Origin: Agromyces sp. G08B096
GTDB lineage: Bacteria; Actinomycetota; Actinomycetes; Actinomycetales; Microbacteriaceae
Length of the DNA stretch: 64,000 bases
Assembly (NCBI RefSeq): GCF_040267705.1
Contig: NZ_CP158374.1
Location: 2,542,001 to 2,606,000 of the forward strand
Reading direction: 5' to 3'
Made by a program: the position numbers and the translations under genes. This document shows positions 24,160 to 33,931 of the stretch, in pieces. Every line of letters starts with the position of its first letter. Position 1 is the first letter of the stretch. Under the pieces are notes generated by a model. It was not told the DNA's origin. It made no database searches and worked only from the letters and a program-made list of their open reading frames with translations.

Positions 24160-26963
24160 GCCTGGCTCTTCTTCGGCGCCGACTTCCGGGTCGTCGTCTT
24201 CGCGGCGGTCTTCGCCGTGGTCTTCGCACCCGACTTCGAGGTCGCCCGCTTCGTCCGCGGCGCCGCCGGCCCCTTGTCGCGCTTGATCTGCAGGAGCTCG
24301 ATCGCGCGTTCGAAGGTGAGGTCCTCGACGTTCTCGCCGCGCGGGATGGTGGCGTTCGTCGTGCCGTCGGTGACGTACGGGCCGAACCGCCCGTCCTTCA
24401 CCTTCACCGGCTTGCCGCTCACGGGGTCGGCGTCGAACTCCTTCAGGGCGCTGGAGGCGCGGCGTGCGCCGTACTTCGGCTGGGCGTACAGCTCGAGTGC
24501 GCCCGCCAGGTCGATCTCGAAGATCGCGTCCTCGCTCGGAAGCGTTCGGGTGTCGGCGCCCTTCTTCAGGTACGGGCCGTACCGGCCGTTCTGCGCGGTG
24601 ATCTCCTCGCCCGACTCGGGATCGGTACCGACGACCCGGGGCAGATCGAGCAGCTTCAGCGCCGTGGCGAGATCGACCTCCTCGATCTGCATCGACTTGA
24701 ACAGCGACGCGGTGCGAGGCTTCGGCGCGGCCGCCTTCTTCGCACCCCGCTTCGGCTTCGCAGGTTCCGTCACCTCGCCGCTCGCGGGGTCGACGGATGC
24801 CTCGGCCGCCTCGGGCTCCGGTTCGAGCTCGGTGACGTACGGGCCGAACCGGCCGTCCTTCACCACGACCTGCTTGCCGTTCTCGGGGTTCAGACCGAGG
24901 ACCCGGTCGCTCTGCACCGGTGCGTCGATGAGCTCGCGCGCCTTCTCGGCGGTGAGCTCGTCGGGCGCGAGGCCCTCGGGCAGGTTCACCCGGCGAGGAG
25001 GCGCATCGGGCGTGGCATCCTCGGCCGGCGTCTCGAGGTAGGGGCCGTACTTGCCGATCCGCAGCGTGATGTCTGGCGCGATCTCGACGGAGTTGATCTC
25101 GCGCGCGTCGATGTCGCCGAGGTTGTCGACGATCTGCCGCAGGCCCTTGTGCTTGTCGCCGCCGAAGTAGAACTCGTTCAGCCAGTCGACGCGGTCGGCC
25201 TCGCCGGAGGCGATCCGGTCGAGGTCGTCCTCCATCTCGGCGGTGAAGTCGTACTGCACGAGGTCGCCGAAGTGCTCCTCCAGGAGGCGCACGACCGAGA
25301 AGGCCGTCCAGCTCGGCACGAGCGCCTGGCCGCGCTGGGTGACGTATCCGCGGTCGAGGATCGTCGAGATGATCGACGCGAAGGTCGAGGGGCGGCCGAT
25401 GCCGAGCTCCTCCAGGCGCTTCACGAGGCTCGCCTCGGTGTAGCGCGGCGGCGGCGAGGTCTCGTGACCCTTCGCCTCGAGGTCGTCGAGGCCGACCTGC
25501 TGGCCCTCCTCGAGCGGCGGCAGCTTGGCCTCGCCAGGCGTGTCGTCGCCGTTGCGCTCCTCGTCGCGGCCCTCCTCGTAGGCGGCGAGGAAGCCGCGGA
25601 AGGTGATGACGGTGCCGCTGGCCGTGAACTCCGCGACGGTTCCCGCGACGGGCGCCGTGGCGGCCTCCGGGGTCGCGGCATCCCGCGACGTCGGCCCGAC
25701 CTCGATGGTGACGGTCGCCGTGTGGCCCTTGGCGTCGGCCATCTGGGAGGCGACGGTGCGCTTCCAGATGAGGTCGTACAGCTTGAACTCGCTGCCGCGG
25801 AGCTGCCCCTCCACCTCCGCCGGGGTGCGGAACACCTCGCCCGACGGGCGGATCGCCTCGTGCGCCTCCTGCGCGTTCTTCGACTTGCCGGCGTAGGCGC
25901 GGGGCTTTTCGGGCACCGAGTCGGCGCCGTAGAGCTTCGTCGCCTGCGTCCTGGCCGCCGTGATCGCCTGCTGCGACAGCGACGACGAGTCGGTGCGCAT
26001 ATAGGTGATGTAGCCGTTCTCGTAGAGCGACTGGGCGACCCGCATGGTGTCGCGCGCGGAGAGGCGGAGCTTGCGCGCGGCCTCCTGCTGCAGCGTCGAC
26101 GTCGTGAAAGGCGCGGCCGGGCGGCGCGAGTACGGCTTGGACTCCACCTTCGAGACGCGGCGGGCGACCGTGTCGTCGCGGAGCGCCTCGGCGAGCGCCG
26201 TCGCGGTCGCCTCGTCGAGGACGACGGCCTTGCCGGTGAGCCGGCCGGCGTCGTCGAAGTCGCGTCCGGTGGCGACCCGCTCGCCGGCCAGTCGCACGAG
26301 ACGGGCGTCGAACGAGGAGCCGGCTCCGGAGAACCGGCCGACGAGGTCCCAATAGGATGCCGCGACGAACGCGAGCCGCTCGCGCTCGCGGTCGACGACG
26401 AGGCGCGTCGCGGCCGACTGCACACGGCCGGCGGAGAGGCCGGGGCCGACCTTCCGCCAGAGCACCGGAGAGACCTCGTACCCGTACAGCCGGTCGAGGA
26501 TGCGCCGGGTCTCCTGCGCGTCGACGAGCGAAGTGTCGAGGTCGCGCGTCCGGTCCTTCGCGGCGAGGATCGCGTCCTTGGTGATCTCGTGGAACACCAT
26601 GCGCCGCACGGGCACCTTGGGCTTCAGCTCCTGCAGCAGGTGCCACGCGATGGCCTCGCCCTCGCGGTCTTCATCGGTGGCGAGCAGGAGCTCGTCAGCG
26701 TCCTTGAGGGCGCGCTTGAGTTCGGCGACCGTCTTCTTCTTGGCATCCGAGACGACGTAGTACGGCTCGAAGCCGTTCTCGACGTCGACCGAGAACTTGC
26801 CGAGCGAGCCCTTCTTCAGCTCGGCAGGCAGGTTCTTGGGCTCGATCAGGTCGCGGATGTGCCCGACCGACGACAGCACCTCGTAGCCGTCGCCAAGGTA
26901 CTGGGCGATGGACCGCATCTTGGTCGGCGACTCGACGATGACCAACTTCTTCGCGCCTGACAC
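24156..26963 (-). CDS. topA: DNA topoisomerase I (type IA)
   Basis: About 935 residues. I chose GTG 26963 because GAGGAG lies just upstream; ATG 26981 (adding MESEES) is in frame but lacks a ribosome site. Toprim domain KKLVIVESPTKMRSIAQYLGDGYEV and LLLATDEDREGEAIAWHL (acidic triad), then the active-site Tyr in NGYITYMRTDSSSLS and IRPSGEVFRTP. Instead of zinc fingers the C-terminus has repeated modules VVKDGRFGPYVTE... (at least four GRFGPY/GRYGPYL copies) and a Lys/Thr/Ala tail (KTTAKTAAKTTTRKSAPKKSQA), both typical of actinobacterial TopA and thought to aid processivity. It relaxes negative supercoils. Confidence 0.96.
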   Translation of the reverse strand: MSGAKKLVIVESPTKMRSIAQYLGDGYEVLSSVGHIRDLIEPKNLPAELKKGSLGKFSVDVENGFEPYYVVSDAKKKTVAELKRALKDADELLLATDEDREGEAIAWHLLQELKPKVPVRRMVFHEITKDAILAAKDRTRDLDTSLVDAQETRRILDRLYGYEVSPVLWRKVGPGLSAGRVQSAATRLVVDRERERLAFVAASYWDLVGRFSGAGSSFDARLVRLAGERVATGRDFDDAGRLTGKAVVLDEATATALAEALRDDTVARRVSKVESKPYSRRPAAPFTTSTLQQEAARKLRLSARDTMRVAQSLYENGYITYMRTDSSSLSQQAITAARTQATKLYGADSVPEKPRAYAGKSKNAQEAHEAIRPSGEVFRTPAEVEGQLRGSEFKLYDLIWKRTVASQMADAKGHTATVTIEVGPTSRDAATPEAATAPVAGTVAEFTASGTVITFRGFLAAYEEGRDEERNGDDTPGEAKLPPLEEGQQVGLDDLEAKGHETSPPPRYTEASLVKRLEELGIGRPSTFASIISTILDRGYVTQRGQALVPSWTAFSVVRLLEEHFGDLVQYDFTAEMEDDLDRIASGEADRVDWLNEFYFGGDKHKGLRQIVDNLGDIDAREINSVEIAPDITLRIGKYGPYLETPAEDATPDAPPRRVNLPEGLAPDELTAEKARELIDAPVQSDRVLGLNPENGKQVVVKDGRFGPYVTELEPEPEAAEASVDPASGEVTEPAKPKRGAKKAAAPKPRTASLFKSMQIEEVDLATALKLLDLPRVVGTDPESGEEITAQNGRYGPYLKKGADTRTLPSEDAIFEIDLAGALELYAQPKYGARRASSALKEFDADPVSGKPVKVKDGRFGPYVTDGTTNATIPRGENVEDLTFERAIELLQIKRDKGPAAPRTKRATSKSGAKTTAKTAAKTTTRKSAPKKSQA

Positions 26964-27180
26964 AGACTCCTCTGATTCCATTCGAAAGCGAGAACGCACG
27001 ATTTCCGCGCCCCCGAGCGGTGTGCCGTCAATCGGCGGGATGTCGCGCCGACAGCCACACCATACACACCGGAGCCGGGAGCGCACCGCCTCCACCCGGT
27101 CGATCGGCCCGCGATCGCCTCGCCGCAGGAGGTGGTCGGGGCCCCTTGCGGACACCGGCAAGCGGAGGACAATGGGCCGC

Positions 27181-27417
27181 ATGGACACGTCATCCGCCGG
27201 CTCGTACACCGCCAAGTTGATCGACGGACCGCTCGAGGGCAAGACCGTCGCGACCGCCTTCGCCGAGACCGGGGACCCGCAGCCCCGTCTCGAACTGCAC
27301 GCCGATCCGGGCAAGCGCTACGTCTATACGCGCGGCGGCGGCCTCGAGTTCACCACCGAGGGCGACGGCCGGCCCACCGCCGTCGAGTACCGGTTCATCG
27401 AGACCGTCTTCGACTGA
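27181..27417 (+). CDS. small conserved-type hypothetical protein
   Basis: 78 residues: MDTSSAGSYTAKLIDGPLEGKTVATAF..., with LELHADPGKRYVYTRGGGLEFTTEGDGRPTAVEYRFIETVFD. The beta-rich pattern, a Tyr-containing middle and a clear codon bias argue that it is real. GGAGG at 27164-27168 would fit ATG 27172 (adding MGR) or, more loosely, ATG 27181. It is divergent from topA and converges on the Tad-like operon, its last 23 bases overlapping the terminal gene of that operon. Family not recognised; function unknown. Confidence 0.72.
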   Translation: MDTSSAGSYTAKLIDGPLEGKTVATAFAETGDPQPRLELHADPGKRYVYTRGGGLEFTTEGDGRPTAVEYRFIETVFD

Positions 27418-27820
27418 GACGCGGCCAGGGGGTACCCCGGGCGCGCGCACGGCGGCGAGGCGCTGGAGCCGGACCGGCCCGTGCCCGAGCCGTGACCTCG
27501 AAGACGAGGGCCTCGACCACCACCGCGACCGTCGCTTCCCCATCGTCGCCCCCCGTGCACCCGGTGAGCCGCGCTCCGTTCCGCGCGGCCACCGTCGCGG
27601 CCAGCGCACACGGCTCGCCCGCGACGGCTCCGGACACGGCGTCCGCCGCGGCGAGCGCCGCCGCGTCCGCCGCGTTGGCCGCACGCTGCGACTCGACGAA
27701 GACGGCGAGCACCGGGACGAGGCCGAGCGTGACGGCGACCACGGCCCCGACGAGCGCCAAGGCGAGCACCGAGCCGGCGCCGCGTTCGCTCACCCGTACG
27801 GCGGCGCCGACGCCCATCAT
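27395..27820 (-). CDS. TadE/TadG-like pilus-assembly protein (Rv3654c-type)
   Basis: 141 residues; ATG 27820 overlaps the stop of the preceding TadE-like gene (ATGA). VSERGAGSVLALALVGAVVAVTLGLVPVLAVFVESQRAANAADAAALAAADAVSG is the hallmark N-terminal membrane helix plus the 'AANAADAAALAAA' segment of the TadG-like proteins found next to Tad secretion genes in actinobacteria. A Cys pair (EPCAL...LTGCTGG) may form a disulphide outside. The C-terminus becomes Arg/Pro-rich. It ends the operon TadA-GspF-DUF4244-TadE-TadG. Confidence 0.8.
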   Translation of the reverse strand: MMGVGAAVRVSERGAGSVLALALVGAVVAVTLGLVPVLAVFVESQRAANAADAAALAAADAVSGAVAGEPCALAATVAARNGARLTGCTGGDDGEATVAVVVEALVFEVTARARAGPAPAPRRRARARGTPWPRLSRRRSR

Positions 27821-28161
27821 CCGCCGCCCGCGACGGCGCACGATTCAGCGCTCAGCGAGATCCCGCCGAGGAGGCCGCCGGCGGTCGCGGTGAGTCGAGC
27901 GCACACGAGCGGCGTCTCGTCCCACACGGTCATCCCGACCCCTCCGCCCGCGACCCGTTCGGCAATGCCGCCCGCGACATCCGCTGAATCGCCCCGGCCG
28001 AGCGCCCGGGCTGCGTCGGCGGCGGCATCCGTGAGCCGGACCTGCCGCCCCACGACGTGCACCGCGCCGAGGCAGAGCGCCAGCACGAGCGCGACCGCGG
28101 GCAGTGCGACCGCGAGCTCCGCGGTCGCACTGCCGCGATCATCAGCCCACCGTGAGCGCAT
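27817..28161 (-). CDS. TadE-like pseudopilin
   Basis: 114 residues from ATG 28161. DDRGSATAELAVALPAVALVLALCLGAVHVVGRQVRLTDAAADAARALGRGD is the TadE signature: a GSATAE-like prepilin cleavage/processing region and one hydrophobic helix. Two Cys residues (PLVCARL and AESCAV) lie in the exported part. It probably forms a minor pilin of a Flp-type system. It begins inside the end of the DUF4244 gene and ends overlapping the TadG-like gene, indicating strict co-translation. Confidence 0.85.
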   Translation of the reverse strand: MRSRWADDRGSATAELAVALPAVALVLALCLGAVHVVGRQVRLTDAAADAARALGRGDSADVAGGIAERVAGGGVGMTVWDETPLVCARLTATAGGLLGGISLSAESCAVAGGG

Positions 28162-28429
28162 TCCGCACGAGATCGGTGAGGATGCCGCGCACCTCGTCAC
28201 CCCGCAGGATGATGACGAGGAGGCCGGCGAAGCCGACGGCCGCCATCGTGGCGACGGCGTACTCCGCGGTCGCGGCACCTCGTTCGCCGACCAGCCGGCG
28301 GAGCAGGCGAGCCGGGCGACTGCTGAGGCGTCGTGACGCGCCGGCCCGGCGGGTCGCGGACGCGGGGTTCGCGCTGGGTGTGGCGTCGGATGCCTGGACG
28401 GCACGAGCGGCACCGGAAGGTCGGGACAT
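28142..28429 (-). CDS. DUF4244 Flp-pilin-like protein
   Basis: 95 residues from ATG 28429, with AAGGATCCGCC upstream. A basic Ala/Ser-rich N-terminus precedes VGERGAATAEYAVATMAAVGFAGLLVIILRGDEVRGILTDLVRNALTVG, a short pilin: the GAATAEYA motif marks the processing region and the helix ends in an amphipathic tail. This is the likely major Flp-type pilin of the cluster (the counterpart of Rv3656c). In frame extension to 28501 is possible but lacks a ribosome site. Confidence 0.82.
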   Translation of the reverse strand: MSRPSGAARAVQASDATPSANPASATRRAGASRRLSSRPARLLRRLVGERGAATAEYAVATMAAVGFAGLLVIILRGDEVRGILTDLVRNALTVG

Positions 28430-28490
28430 GGCGGATCCTTTCGTCGATGGCCGCGGGGCGGCCGCTGGTCGGCACGAGTCGGAGCGGACC

Positions 28491-29513
28491 TCACGAAGCA
28501 CCGCCGAGGGTGCCCGTGACGACCGAGATCATGAGGGGCGCGACCCCGAGGAGCACGAAGGCCGGCAGGATGCAGGCCCCGAGCGGGAGCATGAGTCGCA
28601 CACCGAGCGCGGCGGCGCGCGTGGCACCGTCCGTCCGTGCGGTCCGCCGTCGGCGCGCGGCCTCCGACCGGAGCAGTTCGGCGATGGGAGCGCCGGCTTC
28701 GGATGCCAGCCGGACGGTGGCCGCGATGTCCGCTCCGGCGTCGGACGCGGACGGGAGGTGCTCGCGCATGGCCCGCCGGGTCACCTCGGTCGCCGCGTCG
28801 AGCGATGCGCCGCTCGACATGGCGATCGCCAGCAGGTCGAACTCGAGGCCGGGGGACGCGGACGGCGGTGCGGCGCGCGCGGCGAGCGCGCGGTTCCATC
28901 GGGCGCCCGCCCACAGAAGGCCGCCGCCGACGGCGAGGCACGCCCAGCCGAGCGGGTTGCCGAACAGGATGCCGACCGTGTCGAAGCCCATCGCGAGCCC
29001 GAGCACGACGGCGATGGCGGGAAGCGCGGTGACCAGCCTCGCGCTGGCCTTCGGCCCGGCGAGCGCGGCCCGCACCTCGCGTCGGAGGTGCGCGTCGTCT
29101 CGAAGCGCAGCCGCGAGCTCCCTGAGGCTCAGTGCCAGCGGCGCCCCGGTCGCGTTCGCCACCTCCCACGCCGCAGCGACGGCCGCCCACGCGCCGGTCG
29201 CACCGGCCTCCGCAGGGGGACGCCCGCGGCGGGCACCGCATCCCCGCCCGGGCCGACCCGGATCGTCGTTCCGAGTCGCCCGCCGGATGGCGGCCGCGAC
29301 GGGCTCGCCCTCCTCGGCGGCCACCGCCGCGGCTCGAGTCGCGGGCTCGGCAGCGTCGTCGGACGCGAGCTGCCGCCACGCGATCGGTGCGGAGACGCCC
29401 GCGGCCAGCAGAACGGCGAGGCGTTCGGCGAGCGCGACGACCCGATCGGTGCTCGCGGACTCGTCGACGCGGCCGGCTGAGCGGAGTGCGCGAAGCCGCG
29501 CACCGACGCTCAC
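28491..29513 (-). CDS. type II secretion system F / TadB-TadC-like inner-membrane protein
   Basis: 340 residues; GTG 29513 overlaps the TadA stop (GTGA). A GspF-type arrangement with membrane helices (LVTALPAIAVVLGLAMGF, PLGWACLAVGGGLLWAG, LGVRLMLPLGACILPAFVLLGVAPLMISVV) and a cytosolic helical part LEFDLLAIAMSSGASLDAATEVTRRAM. In mycobacteria the same function is, as I recall, split over two genes (Rv3657c/Rv3658c); here one polypeptide carries an N-terminal F-like segment (RVVALAERLAVLLAAGVSAPIAWRQL) and a C-terminal one. It is the platform on which the TadA ATPase acts. Confidence 0.84.
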   Translation of the reverse strand: MSVGARLRALRSAGRVDESASTDRVVALAERLAVLLAAGVSAPIAWRQLASDDAAEPATRAAAVAAEEGEPVAAAIRRATRNDDPGRPGRGCGARRGRPPAEAGATGAWAAVAAAWEVANATGAPLALSLRELAAALRDDAHLRREVRAALAGPKASARLVTALPAIAVVLGLAMGFDTVGILFGNPLGWACLAVGGGLLWAGARWNRALAARAAPPSASPGLEFDLLAIAMSSGASLDAATEVTRRAMREHLPSASDAGADIAATVRLASEAGAPIAELLRSEAARRRRTARTDGATRAAALGVRLMLPLGACILPAFVLLGVAPLMISVVTGTLGGAS

Positions 29514-30589
29514 TCCGCCTCCACCGCGAGTCGCCCGGTCTCGTCGAGCTGGAAGCGGCCGATGCCGCCGAGCCGTCGCGAGCCCGCGCGCCGCTCGAGG
29601 TGCACGACGAGATCGAAGGCACTGACCGCCTGCCGCGCCACCGCGTCCGCGGACATGCCGGCGATCGAGCCGAGCGCCTCCAGCCGGGCCGGGACGTCGT
29701 CCACCGAGTTCGCGTGCAACGTGCCCGCTCCCCCGTCGTGCCCGGTGTTGAGCGCGGCGAGGAGCTCACGGAGCTCGGCGCCCCGGCACTCCCCCACGAC
29801 CAGCCGATCCGGGCGCATCCGCAGCGCTTCCCGGAGCAGCGCGTCCAGGCCGATGCGCCCCGTGCCCTCGAGGTTCGCCTGCCGCGCCTCCAGCGAGATC
29901 ACATGCGGGTGCGACACGTCGAGTTCCGCGACATCCTCGATGATGACGAGCCGCTCGCGGTCGGGCGCCTCGGCGAGGAGCGCCGCGAGCAGGGTGGTCT
30001 TGCCGGTGCCTCCGGCGCCGGTGACGAGGAGGTTCTTGCGCGACAGCACCGCGTCGCGGAGCAGCCGCTCGTCGTCTGCGGTGAGCATGCCCGCCCGGGC
30101 GAGTGCGGCGAGCGAGAATCCTCCCGGGCGCGGGATGCGGATGGAGAGCAGGGTCCCTCCGGTCGAGACGGGCGGCAGCACGGCGTGGACCCGCATGCCG
30201 CGACCCAGCCGCACGTCCACCGCCGGAGTCGCCTCGTCGATGTGGCGCCCGCCCCGGGCGATGAGCTTCACGGCGAGCGCCCGCACCTCGGGCTCGGTCG
30301 CCGTCCACGCGGGCTCGTGCTCCGGACCGGTGCCGCGGTCGACCCAGAGACCCTGCGCACCGTTGACGAAGAGATCGGTGACCGGACCGGAGGCCGCGAA
30401 CGGTGCGAGCGGGCCGAGAACGTCGAGATCGGCCGCCGAGGCGGCCCCATCCATCGACGCCCCCGAGCCCAGCGGCGCGGTCGGCGCCGCGGACGCCGCG
30501 AACCTCCGAGGAACGCCCGGACGTTCCGGCCGGGGCAGGTGCTCGCCCGGCTCCTCCCACGATGGCGTGGCGACGAAGGGGATGGTCAT
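29510..30589 (-). CDS. TadA/GspE-family secretion ATPase
   Basis: 359 residues from ATG 30589. Features: DLFVNGAQGLWVDRG (N-terminal domain), HIDEATPAVDVRLGRGMRVHAVLPP, Walker A LLVTGAGGTGKTTLLAALL, Walker B VIIEDVAELDV, and the His-box LLAALNTGHDGGAGTLHANSVDDVPARLEAL. It powers assembly or secretion through the GspF-like protein encoded next. The septum-site/CpaE-like gene that precedes tadA in mycobacteria (Rv3660c) is not present here. A longer in-frame start (30667) gives MTWRRLF..., without support from a ribosome site. Confidence 0.9.
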   Translation of the reverse strand: MTIPFVATPSWEEPGEHLPRPERPGVPRRFAASAAPTAPLGSGASMDGAASAADLDVLGPLAPFAASGPVTDLFVNGAQGLWVDRGTGPEHEPAWTATEPEVRALAVKLIARGGRHIDEATPAVDVRLGRGMRVHAVLPPVSTGGTLLSIRIPRPGGFSLAALARAGMLTADDERLLRDAVLSRKNLLVTGAGGTGKTTLLAALLAEAPDRERLVIIEDVAELDVSHPHVISLEARQANLEGTGRIGLDALLREALRMRPDRLVVGECRGAELRELLAALNTGHDGGAGTLHANSVDDVPARLEALGSIAGMSADAVARQAVSAFDLVVHLERRAGSRRLGGIGRFQLDETGRLAVEAE

Positions 30590-30652
30590 GCGGCGAGCGT
30601 AGGCATCCCGCTCGCCCGCGCCCGGGCCGTTCGACCGCAGAACGAGAAAGAG

Positions 30653-30678
30653 CCTCCTCCACGTCATTGTGGAGGAGG
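30653..30678. terminator. hairpin between the 6C RNA and the tad operon
   Basis: Ten-base perfect arms CCTCCTCCAC/GTGGAGGAGG with a GTCATT loop. It stands between the end of 6C RNA and tadA, both read leftward, so it may be a second terminator for the RNA or a leader structure of the tad mRNA. Confidence 0.5.
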
Positions 30679-30713
30679 ACTCGTTCGGAGTGGGCGGCTC
30701 GCGCAGACCCGTT

Positions 30714-30818
30714 AAAAGAAGGGGGCGGCACCCATTGGGGGGAACAGGTGCCGCCTCGGCAGCGCGAGGATTGGGGGGAATCTCAGCGCGCTGCAGGCCT
30801 CGAAACGAGTGTTCGGGC
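30714..30818 (-). ncRNA. 6C RNA
   Basis: On the minus strand two hairpins each expose six consecutive C residues. The first has stem GCAGCGCG/CGCGCTGC (30787-30794 with 30759-30766) and a loop with CCCCCC at 30773-30778; the second has stem GGCGGCACC/GGTGCCGCC (30747-30755 with 30724-30732) with CCCCCC at 30737-30742. The second stem is followed by CCCCCTTCTTTTAA, a rho-independent terminator. This is the defining layout of the actinobacterial 6C RNA (B11 of M. tuberculosis, scr3559 of Streptomyces). A promoter TTGCGC-16-TACACT (-10 at 30826-30831) fits a start near 30818. It sits upstream of the tad operon, as I recall it does in mycobacteria. Exact 5' end is uncertain. Confidence 0.88.
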
Positions 30819-31063
30819 GGTACTCAGTGTACGGGTTCGCGATCCATGCGCAAGTACTTTTTGTCCTCATTTGTGCGGACACACAGATTTCTCTGCGCAA
30901 AGGCACAGGGATGCCCATGAGAGCGATTCCCTGAGGCATCGTACGACCCCTGGTGACGGAACGGAATGGGAGGCGGCCGAATCCGGCGCTACAGTGCTAG
31001 CGGGGCAGGCGAAACCCACGAATCCATCGAATCCCTGATTCGCGAAGGAGCGACCGGAGAACC
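30819..31063 (+). promoter_or_regulatory. upstream region of acs
   Basis: No gene seen. TACAGT at 30990-30995 is a possible -10 box without a good -35; a start near 31003 would leave a leader of about 60 bases ending in GAAGGAGCGACCGGAG before ATG 31064. The left part carries the leftward 6C promoter. The sequence between about 30841 and 30910 is noticeably AT-richer than its surroundings. Confidence 0.5.
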
Positions 31064-33019
<1,956 letters not shown>

Positions 33020-33028
33020 GACCCCCAG

Positions 33029-33074
33029 AAGACGGATGCCTCGGCGGGAACGTTCCCGCCGAGGCATCCGTCTT
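33029..33074. terminator. bidirectional terminator after acs
   Basis: A perfect 46-base palindrome with 23-base arms (left arm starts AAGACGGATGCCTCGGCGGG) between acs and the convergent RidA gene. It contains two copies of the over-represented GGATGCCTC/GAGGCATCC motif of this window. Confidence 0.85.
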
Positions 33075-33101
33075 CGTGTCGAGGCCTGTTCAGAGCGAGG
33101 C

Positions 33102-33569
33102 CTACGCGAACTCGACGATCAGCTCGAGCTCGACGGGCGAGTCGAGCGGCAGCACGGCGACGCCGACGGCGGAGCGGGCGTGGCGTCCGGCGTCGCCGAA
33201 GACGTCGCCGAGCAGCTCGGACGCGCCGTTGATGACACCCGGCTGCCCGGTGAACGACGGGTCGGATGCCACGAACCCGACGAGCTTCACGATGCGGGTC
33301 ACCCGGTCGAGCGAGCCGAGCTCGGCGCGCACGGCGGCGAGGGCGTTGAGCGCGGCCGTCCGGGCGTAGCCCTTCGCGTCGTCCGCGGGGACGAGGCCGT
33401 GACCGTCGCCGACCTTCCCCGTCGCGGGCAGCGCGCCCGCGGTGAAGGGCAGCTGCCCGCTCGTGTAGACGTAGGGGCCGGAGACGACCGCTGGGATGTA
33501 CGCCGCGACGGGTGCGGCGACCTCAGGCAGTTCGATGCCGAGCTCGGCCAGACGCTGCTCGGCCGACAT
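33102..33569 (-). CDS. RidA/YjgF-family protein
   Basis: 155 residues from ATG 33569 (GGGAGGCG upstream). EQRLAELGIELPEVAAPVAAYIPAVVSGPYVYTSGQLPF, YARTAALNALAAVRAELGSLDRVTRIVKLVGFVASDPSFTGQPGVINGASELLGDVFGDAGRHARSAVGVAVLPLDSPVELELIVEFA is the fold of RidA trimeric enamine/imine deaminases in the longer actinobacterial form; the usual substrate-binding Arg is in GRHARSAVGV. It probably removes reactive 2-aminoacrylate or related imines. The gene begins where the DUF4177 gene ends (TGATG). Confidence 0.92.
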   Translation of the reverse strand: MSAEQRLAELGIELPEVAAPVAAYIPAVVSGPYVYTSGQLPFTAGALPATGKVGDGHGLVPADDAKGYARTAALNALAAVRAELGSLDRVTRIVKLVGFVASDPSFTGQPGVINGASELLGDVFGDAGRHARSAVGVAVLPLDSPVELELIVEFA

Positions 33570-33796
33570 CACGCCTCCCCCTCGAACTGCTTCGCGGCCT
33601 GTGCGGCCGCAGCGGCTCCGGCAGCGGCGGCCGTCGACGACTCGCCGCCCACCGGCCGCTTCAGGTACGCGACGAGGCCGCCCTCGGGCCCCTGCACGAT
33701 CTGGACCAGCTCCCAGCCCTCCGATCCCCAGTTGTTCAGGATCGCGGCGGTGTTGTGGATCAGCAACGGGGTGGTGATGTACTCCCAGGCCGGCAT
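33569..33796 (-). CDS. DUF4177-type small protein
   Basis: 75 residues from ATG 33796 with GAGGAG upstream. PAWEYITTPLLIHNTAAILNNWGSEGWELVQIVQGPEGGLVAYLKRP is the compact beta-alpha-beta pattern 'WEY...LN..G.eGWELV' of DUF4177, followed by an Ala-rich helix. In actinobacteria this small gene accompanies the RidA gene beside ponA2 (as I recall, Rv3678A in M. tuberculosis). Function unknown. Confidence 0.87.
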   Translation of the reverse strand: MPAWEYITTPLLIHNTAAILNNWGSEGWELVQIVQGPEGGLVAYLKRPVGGESSTAAAAGAAAAAQAAKQFEGEA

Positions 33797-33931
33797 GGGC
33801 TCCTCGTCTCGGTGAGCGGAATCGGTCGGAAATCCGGTACGGATCCCCGCGGAGTCGGCGTGTCGGCGCCGGATTCCGGCACACAGCCCGCATAGCGGGT
33901 TTCCCCAGCCTTCTCCGTTAGGCTCCACTAT

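Noticed and set aside
26964-26981. MESEES start for TopA
   Set aside because: No ribosome site before it, whereas GAGGAG precedes GTG 26963; kept only as an alternative.
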